DNA of 40,406 bases from positions 1-40,406 of the forward strand of contig CARUPR010000010.1 in the NCBI GenBank assembly GCA_949077035.1, given 5' to 3'. Shown piece after piece: positions 33,715-40,406 of this stretch. The notes below the pieces were generated by a model. The model was not told the DNA's origin. It did not search any database and worked only from the letters and a program-made list of their open reading frames with translations. Numbering within the stretch: the stretch's first letter is position 1; every line of letters starts with the position of its first letter. Source of the stretch: an uncultured Eubacteriales bacterium. GTDB taxonomy: Bacteria; Bacillota; Clostridia; Christensenellales; UBA1242. The position numbers and the translations under genes were made by a program.

Positions 33715-34034
33715 ATTTGTCTTGTTTTGCAATCCTCTTATTACACTTTTTGTATATTTCCTAAATTTAGTTTTGCAATTCTCATTTTCGGCTTTTTTAT
33801 TTCTTCTTTAGAAGCTATTTAAGATTGTCCTCTTTTTAGGTTTTTTATCTTTTTTTTGCAAGTTGTTTGAAAAGTTTTGTTTTTAAGGAAGATTATTAAG
33901 CTTAAAATTCTTTTACGATTGCAGTTTTTATTATATATTTTAATATCAAAAAAATCAATCTTTTTATCAATCTTTATTGTAAAAAGAATATATTTATGAT
34001 ATAATTAAAAAAAATTTAAGTAAAGGAGTTGTTT

Positions 34035-34628
34035 ATGAAAGCTTATAGTAATAAAGTGACAAATCAAATTTTGGAAGGGGCGAGTAATATTGTAGACAAT
34101 TATGAAAAGACACTCTTTGTCTTTGCGGGACCAAATGGCAGTGGAAAATCTACTCTTCTTGCAAATGTTTATTTTGATGGACTGCTTAATTCAAAATATG
34201 TAAATGCTGATATGTTTTGCAGAACTATCTTTGGTGACATAAAAGACATCAACAAAAGAAATGAAACTTCAATGTATTATACTATGGAAATGGTCAACAA
34301 AAGTATTAAGGAAGGAAAGTCTTTTTGTTATGAAACCGTCATGTCGCACCCAAGCAAGATTGACATAATTCAAAATGCAAAGGACAATGGATACAAAATT
34401 ATAAGTGTCTTGGTTTACACAGAAAATCCTCAAATAAATGTTCATCGCGTTGAAATGCGTGCAAAGCAGGGTGGTCACGATGTGCCAAAAGACAAGATAA
34501 TTGCAAGATATTATCGCACAATGGCTCTTGCTCAAAAGCTTGAACAGATTTCTGATGAATTTTATAAGTTTGACAATAGTGCAGAGCTTGAAATTGTAGA
34601 TTCGGTTGAAAGTTCGGCTGAAATGTAA
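34035..34628 (+). CDS. Zeta-toxin-like ATPase
   Basis: 197 residues. Walker A is GPNGSGKST (residues 32-40). The following blocks (YVNADMF, ETSMYYTMEMVNKSI, YETVMSHPSK, NVHRVEMRAKQGGHDVP, RYYRTMALA) are those of the zeta-toxin-like predicted ATPases of the COG4185 type. Zeta toxins phosphorylate cell-wall precursors, but many chromosomal members have no proven toxicity. No epsilon-type antitoxin is seen next to it: it stands alone, with its own AAAGGAG ribosome binding site and terminator. ATG 34035 is preferred to TTG 34029, which lies too near that site. Confidence 0.85.
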   Translation: MKAYSNKVTNQILEGASNIVDNYEKTLFVFAGPNGSGKSTLLANVYFDGLLNSKYVNADMFCRTIFGDIKDINKRNETSMYYTMEMVNKSIKEGKSFCYETVMSHPSKIDIIQNAKDNGYKIISVLVYTENPQINVHRVEMRAKQGGHDVPKDKIIARYYRTMALAQKLEQISDEFYKFDNSAELEIVDSVESSAEM

Positions 34629-34632
34629 AAAT

Positions 34633-34657
34633 AGGTTGGTTGTTCAACCTTTTTTTA
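34633..34657 (+). terminator. Intrinsic terminator
   Basis: AGGTTG (34633-34638) pairs with CAACCT (34645-34650), followed by T7. Confidence 0.85.
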
Positions 34658-34931
34658 TATGAATTTGAGAGGAAGATTTTAAAGAGAAGACTCTCATGTT
34701 GGCTTTGGCTATCTTGCATCTTTACAAAGTTGTTTAAACGATAAAAATTGAAGTATTTTAAAAAGTGTTTTAATATAAATACCATTTATTTAAAGTTTTT
34801 TACAAAATGTTTTGTGGCGATAAAGAAAAGGTGGTCTTTTGCTTGACAAGGTTATTTTAAAGAAGATATTATAGTTATATATATAATAAATATATTCTAT
34901 ATAATATAATCTATAATTTAAGGAGGCGGAG

Positions 34932-37900
34932 ATGAAGGGTGCTGTCAAAAATAAATTTTTATTTTTCTTGGTTTTTTCACTCTTGACACTGCTTGCCGGA
35001 CTATTACTTATTTATTCAATTGGTTTTAAGCCTGAAAATTCTTCTTTAGGGTGGAATAAAACAATAAATTGTTCAGAAGATGTTTGGTATGTGCCTACAA
35101 AATCCTTACAATTCCCAAATACTTATACAGAGTTTCCTACAAAAACCACTGTTAATGCAAACAAGCTGCCCGATTATAGGACTTTTATAAACAGTGAAGG
35201 CAATGAAATAAAGTTTGATTCTGACATTATTTCATTTGATACAACATTGTCACATAATGAGTCTTCTTACATGAAAGATGCATATTCTATTAATGGTAAT
35301 TCAATAACATATATTAGATTAGATGAAAGACCTGTTGACTGGATTGAGGTGAAATATTATACATCTGTTAAAGCTGAAAATAAAGGTTTTTGTGTGATTT
35401 CATATCAAAACTTTTCTTATTTTGGAACTACAAATGTGCCAATGCAAAATTATAGCTATAATTTTGGCACAGGAAGGGTAAGTGATATTGATGGAGACCA
35501 AACCATAAACATGGATGCTTTGATTTATCCAAAGAGAGCGACCATCACTTATAACACCAAAGGTGGAAAATTTGCGGGGGGGGGAACTTTTGAACAAATC
35601 AAAACTTTATTTTGTGAAAAATACATAACCCCAGAGGAAGAGCCAACTAAGAAAGGCTGTGAGTTTTTGGGTTGGGGCTTGCCTGAGTCAGGCTTATTCA
35701 CTGACTATGAAAACGGAACTAAAATTGATGCTGTTTGGTTTGGTGATAAATATGAAAACCTTAGTTTCAGCTTGGAAGCGAATGGACCAAGTATTGTGTA
35801 TGCTGGTGACAATATACGTTGTGGTAATCTATTTGATTTTCCGACTTTTGAATATGCGCAAACCTATCTTGATTTTCAGCTCAAGCCAGGTTATAAATTT
35901 GTGGGCTGGGAATTTGGTTTTGAAGATGAAGATGGGACAAAATATGAATATTTGATTAAGCCAGGCACTCAGGAGATACCATATTTGGGCTCTATCAATG
36001 CAGTAAAGAAATTTGTGGCAAAGTATGAGCCAATTTCTTATCAGATAAATTTTGATTCCAATGGTGCGACTTCTGGCTATATGTATAATCAGACATTTAA
36101 TTATGATGATTTGCAAATTTTAAATGAAAATGTATTTTTTAAAACAGGCTATCATTTTGATGGTTGGCAATGGGTAGCAATAAAGAGAGATATTGGAAAT
36201 TCTTATTGGGAAACAACAGAAATTGAAAACCCTCAAAGTTTTGTCGATAGGCAAGAGATTTTAAATCTTATCGCTGAAGATAATGTCATTCTTGTTTTTA
36301 AGGCAGTTTGGCAGGCAAATGCTTACACAATTGTATTCCATTCAAATTATGAAGGTGGCCCGGAATTGGCTGAAATGGGGCCATACAAATATGATGAAGA
36401 AATTATGCTGCCTACCTTTCATGAGTTATCACAAGGAATTACCAAACCTGGTTTTATTGTATCAACTTCTTGGTATAAAAATGCAGATGCCAAAGGTGAT
36501 GATTATTCAACATTAAACCCGGTAAAAAATCTTTCTTCTGTGGCAGGCGATGTGGTTCATCTGTATGCAAATTGGCAGCACACTTGGGCCGGAAAGGATG
36601 TGGCTGATTCGGAGCCTGTTTCTGAGATTAAAAATGGTGTGAAAACCTATTATATTTCATCGCCTCAAAACTTGGCTTGGGTTTCTTTGCAATTTCACAA
36701 GCTTGGATATAGGGAAAATCCTGCTTTTGATGGTTTTAAAGGTGTCAATTTTATTCAGACAAAAGATATAAGTTTATTTAGCTCTGCAGGGGTGTCAGGA
36801 CCTTTGGGTGGGCTAGCAGACCTTTTCAATAGTATTTGGATGCCTATTGGCAACAAATTTAATCCTTTTAGAGGAAGCTATGATGGTGGCGGTCATTATA
36901 TCGACTTTTTAATTGCAATCACAGATTTGGAAAAAAGTGGCGGCCTTTTTGGTGAAATCCAAGATGGTAGTCTGAAAAATATCAAAATTAAAGTGGGTTT
37001 ATCAATTCCTTTAGCTGGCAGTCTCTTAGAGTGTTATGGTGTAATTTCAGGTGTAACCAAAAATGCTGTAATAGAAAATTGTGTTATTGATTCTGGTGTG
37101 AGCGCTATGTTTGGAGAGCTTGATGATTGTCAGGTGAAAGATTGTATATATAATAATCCTGAAATCAATGGTTATGATTATGTGGGATGTCTTACAAACA
37201 AAGCTGTAAACAGCAGTATATATAATTGTAAGATAGTTTCTGGAACTCTTGTTGGTGAAAACTATGTTGGTATACTTGCAGGTAGGACTTTTGGCGGAAG
37301 AGTTGAAAATTGTATCGCGATTGGTATTGATGTCAAAGCAAAAGACAATGTTGGTTTTATTGGTTATGCAGAAGCCACTCAATTAAAGTTCTGCTTAAAT
37401 GAATCTGGATTTATTAAAGTTAAAGAATGGATTAATGGTGTAGAGCGAGAAGTTGACAAAGCAACAAGTATAACAGGTGTAAATAATGTTGGCGGCATGG
37501 TTGGACGTGTTGGTAATACAGATTCCGGTATTAAAGTAAGCATACAAAATTGTTTTGTCAAGTATGCTCATAGTTCTTATAATCATTCAACTACTATTGT
37601 AAGTTCTATAAATGGTAATAATTGCGGTGGAATGGTTGGGTTTGTTTCTTCAGATGGTGTGGATATTATTTCCAGTGTATTTGAAGGTAAATTTAACTAC
37701 GAGGAAAATGCAAACGAAGTTGCAGTAGGACTTATGGTTGCAAGTGCAAAAGATACAAGTGTAATTTATATAAAAAATTGTATTGGGCGTATATACAGAA
37801 ATGTCGGAAATTATAATAGATATAATTTCCATATGGTGGCTGATGAAGGTGCTCAAATAACAAGCTGTGTTGTTTATGCACGTTTTGAAAATGATTATAT

Positions 37901-38078
37901 GACTTCTGCTTATTTCTATGAAGGTGATTTTTCAGGCTGGACATTTTCAATGACTTACTATGAATTAATGCCAGAAGGTTTTTCTTGGCTTGGCAATGCA
38001 AAGCCAGTGCCACTTTCTAAACTTTTAGTTGAAACAATATATCCTAATCATTCGGCTGTTGAAAAAGGTCTTCATTAA
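34932..38078 (+). CDS. Giant secreted surface protein with Listeria-Bacteroides and GLUG-type repeats, carrying a G9 tract
   Basis: 1048 residues. A signal peptide or anchor (residues about 8-31) is followed by an unassigned beta region and three to four Listeria-Bacteroides (InlB B-type) repeats from about residue 200 to 555, with endings such as GYHFDGWQW and HLYANW. The part from about 570 to 1000 has GLUG-like beta-helix turns (GGLFGEIQDGSLKNIKI, VGENYVGILAGRTFGG). Such proteins are cell-surface adhesins or scaffolds. No LPXTG or wall-binding domain is seen. A run of nine G (35576-35584, codons 215-218, reading A-G-G-G) lies in the frame; a change by one base would truncate the protein. 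AAGGAGG supports the start and TTGACA at 34843 may be its -35 box. Confidence 0.88.
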   Translation: MKGAVKNKFLFFLVFSLLTLLAGLLLIYSIGFKPENSSLGWNKTINCSEDVWYVPTKSLQFPNTYTEFPTKTTVNANKLPDYRTFINSEGNEIKFDSDIISFDTTLSHNESSYMKDAYSINGNSITYIRLDERPVDWIEVKYYTSVKAENKGFCVISYQNFSYFGTTNVPMQNYSYNFGTGRVSDIDGDQTINMDALIYPKRATITYNTKGGKFAGGGTFEQIKTLFCEKYITPEEEPTKKGCEFLGWGLPESGLFTDYENGTKIDAVWFGDKYENLSFSLEANGPSIVYAGDNIRCGNLFDFPTFEYAQTYLDFQLKPGYKFVGWEFGFEDEDGTKYEYLIKPGTQEIPYLGSINAVKKFVAKYEPISYQINFDSNGATSGYMYNQTFNYDDLQILNENVFFKTGYHFDGWQWVAIKRDIGNSYWETTEIENPQSFVDRQEILNLIAEDNVILVFKAVWQANAYTIVFHSNYEGGPELAEMGPYKYDEEIMLPTFHELSQGITKPGFIVSTSWYKNADAKGDDYSTLNPVKNLSSVAGDVVHLYANWQHTWAGKDVADSEPVSEIKNGVKTYYISSPQNLAWVSLQFHKLGYRENPAFDGFKGVNFIQTKDISLFSSAGVSGPLGGLADLFNSIWMPIGNKFNPFRGSYDGGGHYIDFLIAITDLEKSGGLFGEIQDGSLKNIKIKVGLSIPLAGSLLECYGVISGVTKNAVIENCVIDSGVSAMFGELDDCQVKDCIYNNPEINGYDYVGCLTNKAVNSSIYNCKIVSGTLVGENYVGILAGRTFGGRVENCIAIGIDVKAKDNVGFIGYAEATQLKFCLNESGFIKVKEWINGVEREVDKATSITGVNNVGGMVGRVGNTDSGIKVSIQNCFVKYAHSSYNHSTTIVSSINGNNCGGMVGFVSSDGVDIISSVFEGKFNYEENANEVAVGLMVASAKDTSVIYIKNCIGRIYRNVGNYNRYNFHMVADEGAQITSCVVYARFENDYMTSAYFYEGDFSGWTFSMTYYELMPEGFSWLGNAKPVPLSKLLVETIYPNHSAVEKGLH
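35576..35584 (+). repeat. In-frame G9 homopolymer tract
   Basis: Nine consecutive G inside the surface-protein gene. The present length keeps the frame open. Such runs are very unlikely by chance at this base composition and are classic slippage sites. Confidence 0.8.
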
Positions 38079-38085
38079 TATTTTA

Positions 38086-38116
38086 AAATGCTCTATTAGA
38101 TGATAGGGCATTTTTA
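38086..38116 (+). terminator. Intrinsic terminator after the surface-protein gene
   Basis: AAATGCTCTAT (38086-38096) pairs with ATAGGGCATTT (38103-38113), followed by T. About 240 nt of AT-rich DNA without a gene follow. Confidence 0.85.
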
Positions 38117-38358
38117 ATAAAGAAAAAATACAGAATGTTTGATGTCTTTTTTTTAGAATAAAAGCAAACCAAAAATAATATCATTTAAAAATGAGAAATA
38201 AATAGATGGGAAAATAGGGATTGTTGCCGCGAAATTTGATGCCTTGTGTTGAAATTTCAAAAAAAAGAAAAAAATTTTTATAAAATTGTAAAATTATATT
38301 TACAATTAATAGAAATTTTTGTAAAATATCTAATAAGGTATTTTATAAGGAGCTTTAT

Positions 38359-38760
38359 ATGGATGAGATGGATTATGAGTTAAGCAAATATGACAAAGTG
38401 ACAAAGTTATTATTAAATTTTAAGTTTTTGCCTCAAATGCAAGGCTTTGAGTTTTTAAGAAGCGCAATTTTATATTATTGGGAAAAGGGTGAAGATTTAA
38501 GTGGCATAACAACAGAAGTTTATCCTATATTAGCAAAAAAATATAACACACAAATTACGTCAATAGAAAGAAATATCAGAAAGGTTATAGATAAGGCTTA
38601 TACCTTTGGTGGTCTTTTAAGTCTTAATGATTATTTTGATACCATTGTATATACAAATAAATTTAAATTTTCAAACAATGAAATCATTGCGATTTTTGTT
38701 GAACTTTTAAAACTTGACCAATTGAAACAAAGTATTTGTGATAAAAATGTTTGTGATTAG
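38359..38760 (+). CDS. Stand-alone Spo0A C-terminal DNA-binding domain
   Basis: 133 residues that align over nearly their whole length with the effector domain of Spo0A, the master regulator of sporulation. Visible matches are GFEFLRSAILYYWEKGEDL (for GYLYLREAISMVYND), ITTEVYPILAKKYNT, the recognition-helix segment SIERNIRKVIDKAY (for RVERAIRHAIEVAW), and NNEIIAIFVELL at the end. There is no receiver domain upstream: the frame starts at ATG 38359 with AAGGAG before it, and the preceding 240 nt are AT-rich with no receiver-like frame. So it cannot be controlled by phosphorylation in the usual way. It may be a constitutive or competing regulator. It ends with TAG. Confidence 0.85.
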   Translation: MDEMDYELSKYDKVTKLLLNFKFLPQMQGFEFLRSAILYYWEKGEDLSGITTEVYPILAKKYNTQITSIERNIRKVIDKAYTFGGLLSLNDYFDTIVYTNKFKFSNNEIIAIFVELLKLDQLKQSICDKNVCD

Positions 38761-39000
38761 TTCCTTAATTTTGAAACTAGCGAAAAATATGAAATCAAAA
38801 ACGGCCTATGTTTCTTTTTGCCTCAAACTCTCTTAACTGCCAAATAAGCGAGTGCTTTTGTCGTTGTCAGAGGTTGTCGTTTAAATATCTTATCTATACA
38901 AAGCTTTGGATAGACACTTTAAACTTAATGTCAAATTGAAAAATTTTTGTTAATATTTTATATTTTTGATACATATAAAGAAAGTTTATGATATAATCAA
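38761..39000. other. Intergenic region with an unexplained less AT-rich block
   Basis: The block at about 38775-38915 has a composition unlike its neighbours. On the minus strand it reads as an open stretch (TTTKALAYLAVKRV, then GKKKHRPFLISYF) broken by one TGA and without a clear start. It may be a remnant or a repeat; I cannot assign it. The -10 box of the next gene (TATAAT near 38993) follows. Confidence 0.4.
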
Positions 39001-39021
39001 TTTGTTAAAGGAGATTTTTTC

Positions 39022-39723
39022 ATGAAAGAGATTTGTATTATCACAGGTGCCTCAAAAGGTTTAGGAAAAGAATTAGCATACCAATTTTCACAAAAATCAA
39101 ATATATGTTTAATAGCAAGAAATGAAAAAGATTTAGAAAAATTTAAATCAAATTTATGCAAGACAACAAAAAACCAAATTTTAACTTTTGCTGGGGATAT
39201 TAGCAACGAAACATTTGTTAAAAGTGTATTCGCAGAACTCCAACAAAAGAAATATTCTATAAAATACTTAATAAATAATGCTGGTGTTGGAAGGTTTTGC
39301 AAAGCTATAGAAAACACCCGCAAAATAATTGATGATGTTTTATCTGCTTCGTTTATTGGCACAATTTTAGTCACTTCCAATGCTTTACCATTAATGTCTA
39401 CAGACGGAACAATCGCAACAGTTATGAGCACTGCAGCCATTCAAGGAAATGCTTGTGAAACTGCATATTGTGCTGCTAAATGGGGTGAAAGAGGATTTAT
39501 GGAAGCACTTAAAAAAGAACTGGCTGACACAAAATTAAAATTGATAAACATTTTCCCAGGCGGAATTGACACAACTTTTTGGGCAGAAAATCGTCACTAT
39601 GTTTCAAAAGAAAAATCAAATGGATTTATGAATCCAAAAGAATTGGCAAAGGTTATATATGAAAATGTTTCTGACAAAAATAGTTTGTTTGTAAGAGATT
39701 TTGTAATAGAACGCTTAAAATAA
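39022..39723 (+). CDS. Short-chain dehydrogenase/reductase
   Basis: 233 residues, classical SDR size. The cofactor motif is TGASKGLGKE near residues 8-17, NNAG follows in YLINNAGVGRF, and the catalytic YxxxK is Y149-K153 in ETAYCAAKWG, with a candidate Ser before it (MSTAA). Arg in IARNEKD after strand 2 suggests NADP(H). Such enzymes reduce or oxidise keto and hydroxy groups; the substrate is unknown. AAGGAG lies 8-9 nt before ATG 39022. The next gene starts 12 nt after the stop, with its own ribosome binding site overlapping the stop, so they form an operon. Confidence 0.9.
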   Translation: MKEICIITGASKGLGKELAYQFSQKSNICLIARNEKDLEKFKSNLCKTTKNQILTFAGDISNETFVKSVFAELQQKKYSIKYLINNAGVGRFCKAIENTRKIIDDVLSASFIGTILVTSNALPLMSTDGTIATVMSTAAIQGNACETAYCAAKWGERGFMEALKKELADTKLKLINIFPGGIDTTFWAENRHYVSKEKSNGFMNPKELAKVIYENVSDKNSLFVRDFVIERLK

Positions 39724-39735
39724 AGGGGATTGAAT

Positions 39736-40134
39736 ATGAAAATATATGTAACTGGTGCAACAACAAACGAAAACCTTTTTTTAGTTTATAAAACAATAAA
39801 AGATACTTTTTCAAAACTTGGACACGAAGTTAAAACACCTTTGGATACAATTGAGTTTTGCAAAACACATGATTATAAAGAAAGATTTGACAGAGCAATG
39901 AAAGAAATCAACGAGTCCGATTTTATAATATCAGAAATTAGCGGGCCATCTTCTGGGCAGGGTTTTGAACTTGGAGTTTTGTTTGCAAAAGGCTTTAAAA
40001 ATGTTGTTTTAATATCAAGCGACTTATCATACACAAGCGGTATTTTGATGGGGGCTTTTGGTAAACCAATAATCTATAAAAATGAAAAATTGACTGAGCT
40101 TATGAAAGAATTAATAGAAAAATGTTTTGTCTAA
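39736..40134 (+). CDS. Nucleoside 2-deoxyribosyltransferase-like protein
   Basis: 132 residues. The start KIYVTGATTN, the middle block EINESDFIISEISGPSSGQGFELGVLFAKG and the end KPIIYKNEKL fit the nucleoside 2-deoxyribosyltransferase fold (including DUF4406-type members), with the candidate nucleophile Glu in GFELG. These enzymes swap or hydrolyse bases on deoxyribonucleosides or nucleotides. ATG 39736 is chosen because AAGGGG lies just before it; TTG 39730 overlaps this site. It is co-transcribed with the SDR gene upstream. The substrate is not clear. Confidence 0.82.
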   Translation: MKIYVTGATTNENLFLVYKTIKDTFSKLGHEVKTPLDTIEFCKTHDYKERFDRAMKEINESDFIISEISGPSSGQGFELGVLFAKGFKNVVLISSDLSYTSGILMGAFGKPIIYKNEKLTELMKELIEKCFV

Positions 40135-40213
40135 ACTGATAAAGCGTTTTTTTTTTGCTTCAAATTTATAGCTCTTAGGCTGCTTTTTTTTGTCTTATTA
40201 TTATAAAAATTTC

Positions 40214-40243
40214 GACTTAATTTTTATTAAGTTGATTTTTTTT
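40214..40243 (+). terminator. Intrinsic terminator
   Basis: ACTTAA (40215-40220) pairs with TTAAGT (40227-40232), followed by GATTTTTTTT. Confidence 0.6.
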
Positions 40244-40245
40244 GA

Positions 40246-40406
40246 CATAAAAATCCTCGTTTTTTATAATGCAATAAATTAAAAGTGTGACGAATTTTGG
40301 TGAATTTTGAAATTATCCCTGACAACGGGTTAGGGAGTATCGTATAAAGGTTAAAAAAAGTAAAAAAAGATAAAAAAAGTTTAGAAAAAGTGTTGACAAG
40401 GATAAT
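40246..40406 (+). other. Intergenic end of the window with a possible promoter
   Basis: No gene is seen. Short repeats of AAAAAAAGT/AAAAAAAGAT (about 40352-40381) precede TTGACA at 40393-40398, which may be the -35 box of a gene beyond the window. Confidence 0.5.

Noticed and set aside
33610..33822. 70-codon plus-strand frame across the tRNA
   Set aside because: It is the antisense reading of the tRNA-Leu gene; such frames are well-known annotation artefacts.
36283..36516. Frames inside the surface-protein gene on either strand
   Set aside because: They are shadows of a long gene with clear protein repeats.
1..40406. TGA as Trp throughout the window
   Set aside because: Long conserved genes (pflB, prfA, ktrB) use TGG and have no internal TGA. 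Several genes stop at TGA, one with a terminator directly after it (14499-14576).

Overview
The window is AT-rich (about 70 % A+T by eye) and reads as the chromosome of a low-GC Gram-positive bacterium, probably an anaerobic, host-associated member of the Bacillota (Clostridia-like). The evidence is a pyruvate formate-lyase pair, a Ktr-type potassium system, a NrnA-type DHH phosphoesterase, a YitT transporter-like protein, a DpnII-type restriction system, a Spo0A-type DNA-binding domain, and two very large secreted proteins: an M60-type (mucin-degrading family) metallopeptidase and a GLUG/Listeria-Bacteroides-repeat surface protein. Host genes use the standard bacterial code (Trp is TGG; TGA is used as an occasional stop). 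I cannot name the species.

Layout. 1-2150: a decayed mobile region. It holds a rolling-circle Rep gene on the minus strand in which all four tryptophans are TGA, a structured RNA/terminator region, and the debris of a large serine recombinase. 2151-4800: a zinc-ribbon membrane protein facing an XRE repressor across two palindromic operators, then small unrecognised genes. 5100-7213: ktrB-ktrA. 7605-11865: pflB, pflA and a PflX-like radical SAM gene. 12063-14501: a small membrane protein, a DUF4116 repeat protein and an unrecognised gene. 14667-21032: YitT-like protein, diacylglycerol-kinase-like protein, a DUF1385-PrmC fusion, prfA and a DHH phosphoesterase. 21421-30718: small unrecognised genes around the 1397-residue M60 peptidase. 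30848-33506: a GATC-type restriction-modification operon. 33629-33714: tRNA-Leu(CAG). 34035-40134: a zeta-toxin-like ATPase, the giant surface protein, a stand-alone Spo0A C-terminal domain, an SDR enzyme and a deoxyribosyltransferase-like protein.

Four observations stand out. (1) Three unrelated genes share one promoter design: -35 box, 3 nt, a run of exactly nine C, 3 nt, -10 box. The resulting 15-nt spacer is 2 nt short of optimum, so slippage of the tract should tune transcription; a fourth nine-base G run lies inside the reading frame of the surface protein. Together they look like a phase-variation network. (2) The Rep gene is readable only with TGA as Trp, inside a standard-code genome. 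(3) By eye I find one single GATC in 40.4 kb, where about 110 would be expected, and it lies in the gene for the presumed GATC methylase. (4) Several genes (ktrB, the YitT-like gene, the lipid kinase, the gene at 13866) have a -10 box 6-8 nt before the ATG and no ribosome binding site, so they are probably translated from leaderless mRNAs.

All family assignments come from reading motifs; no database search was possible.
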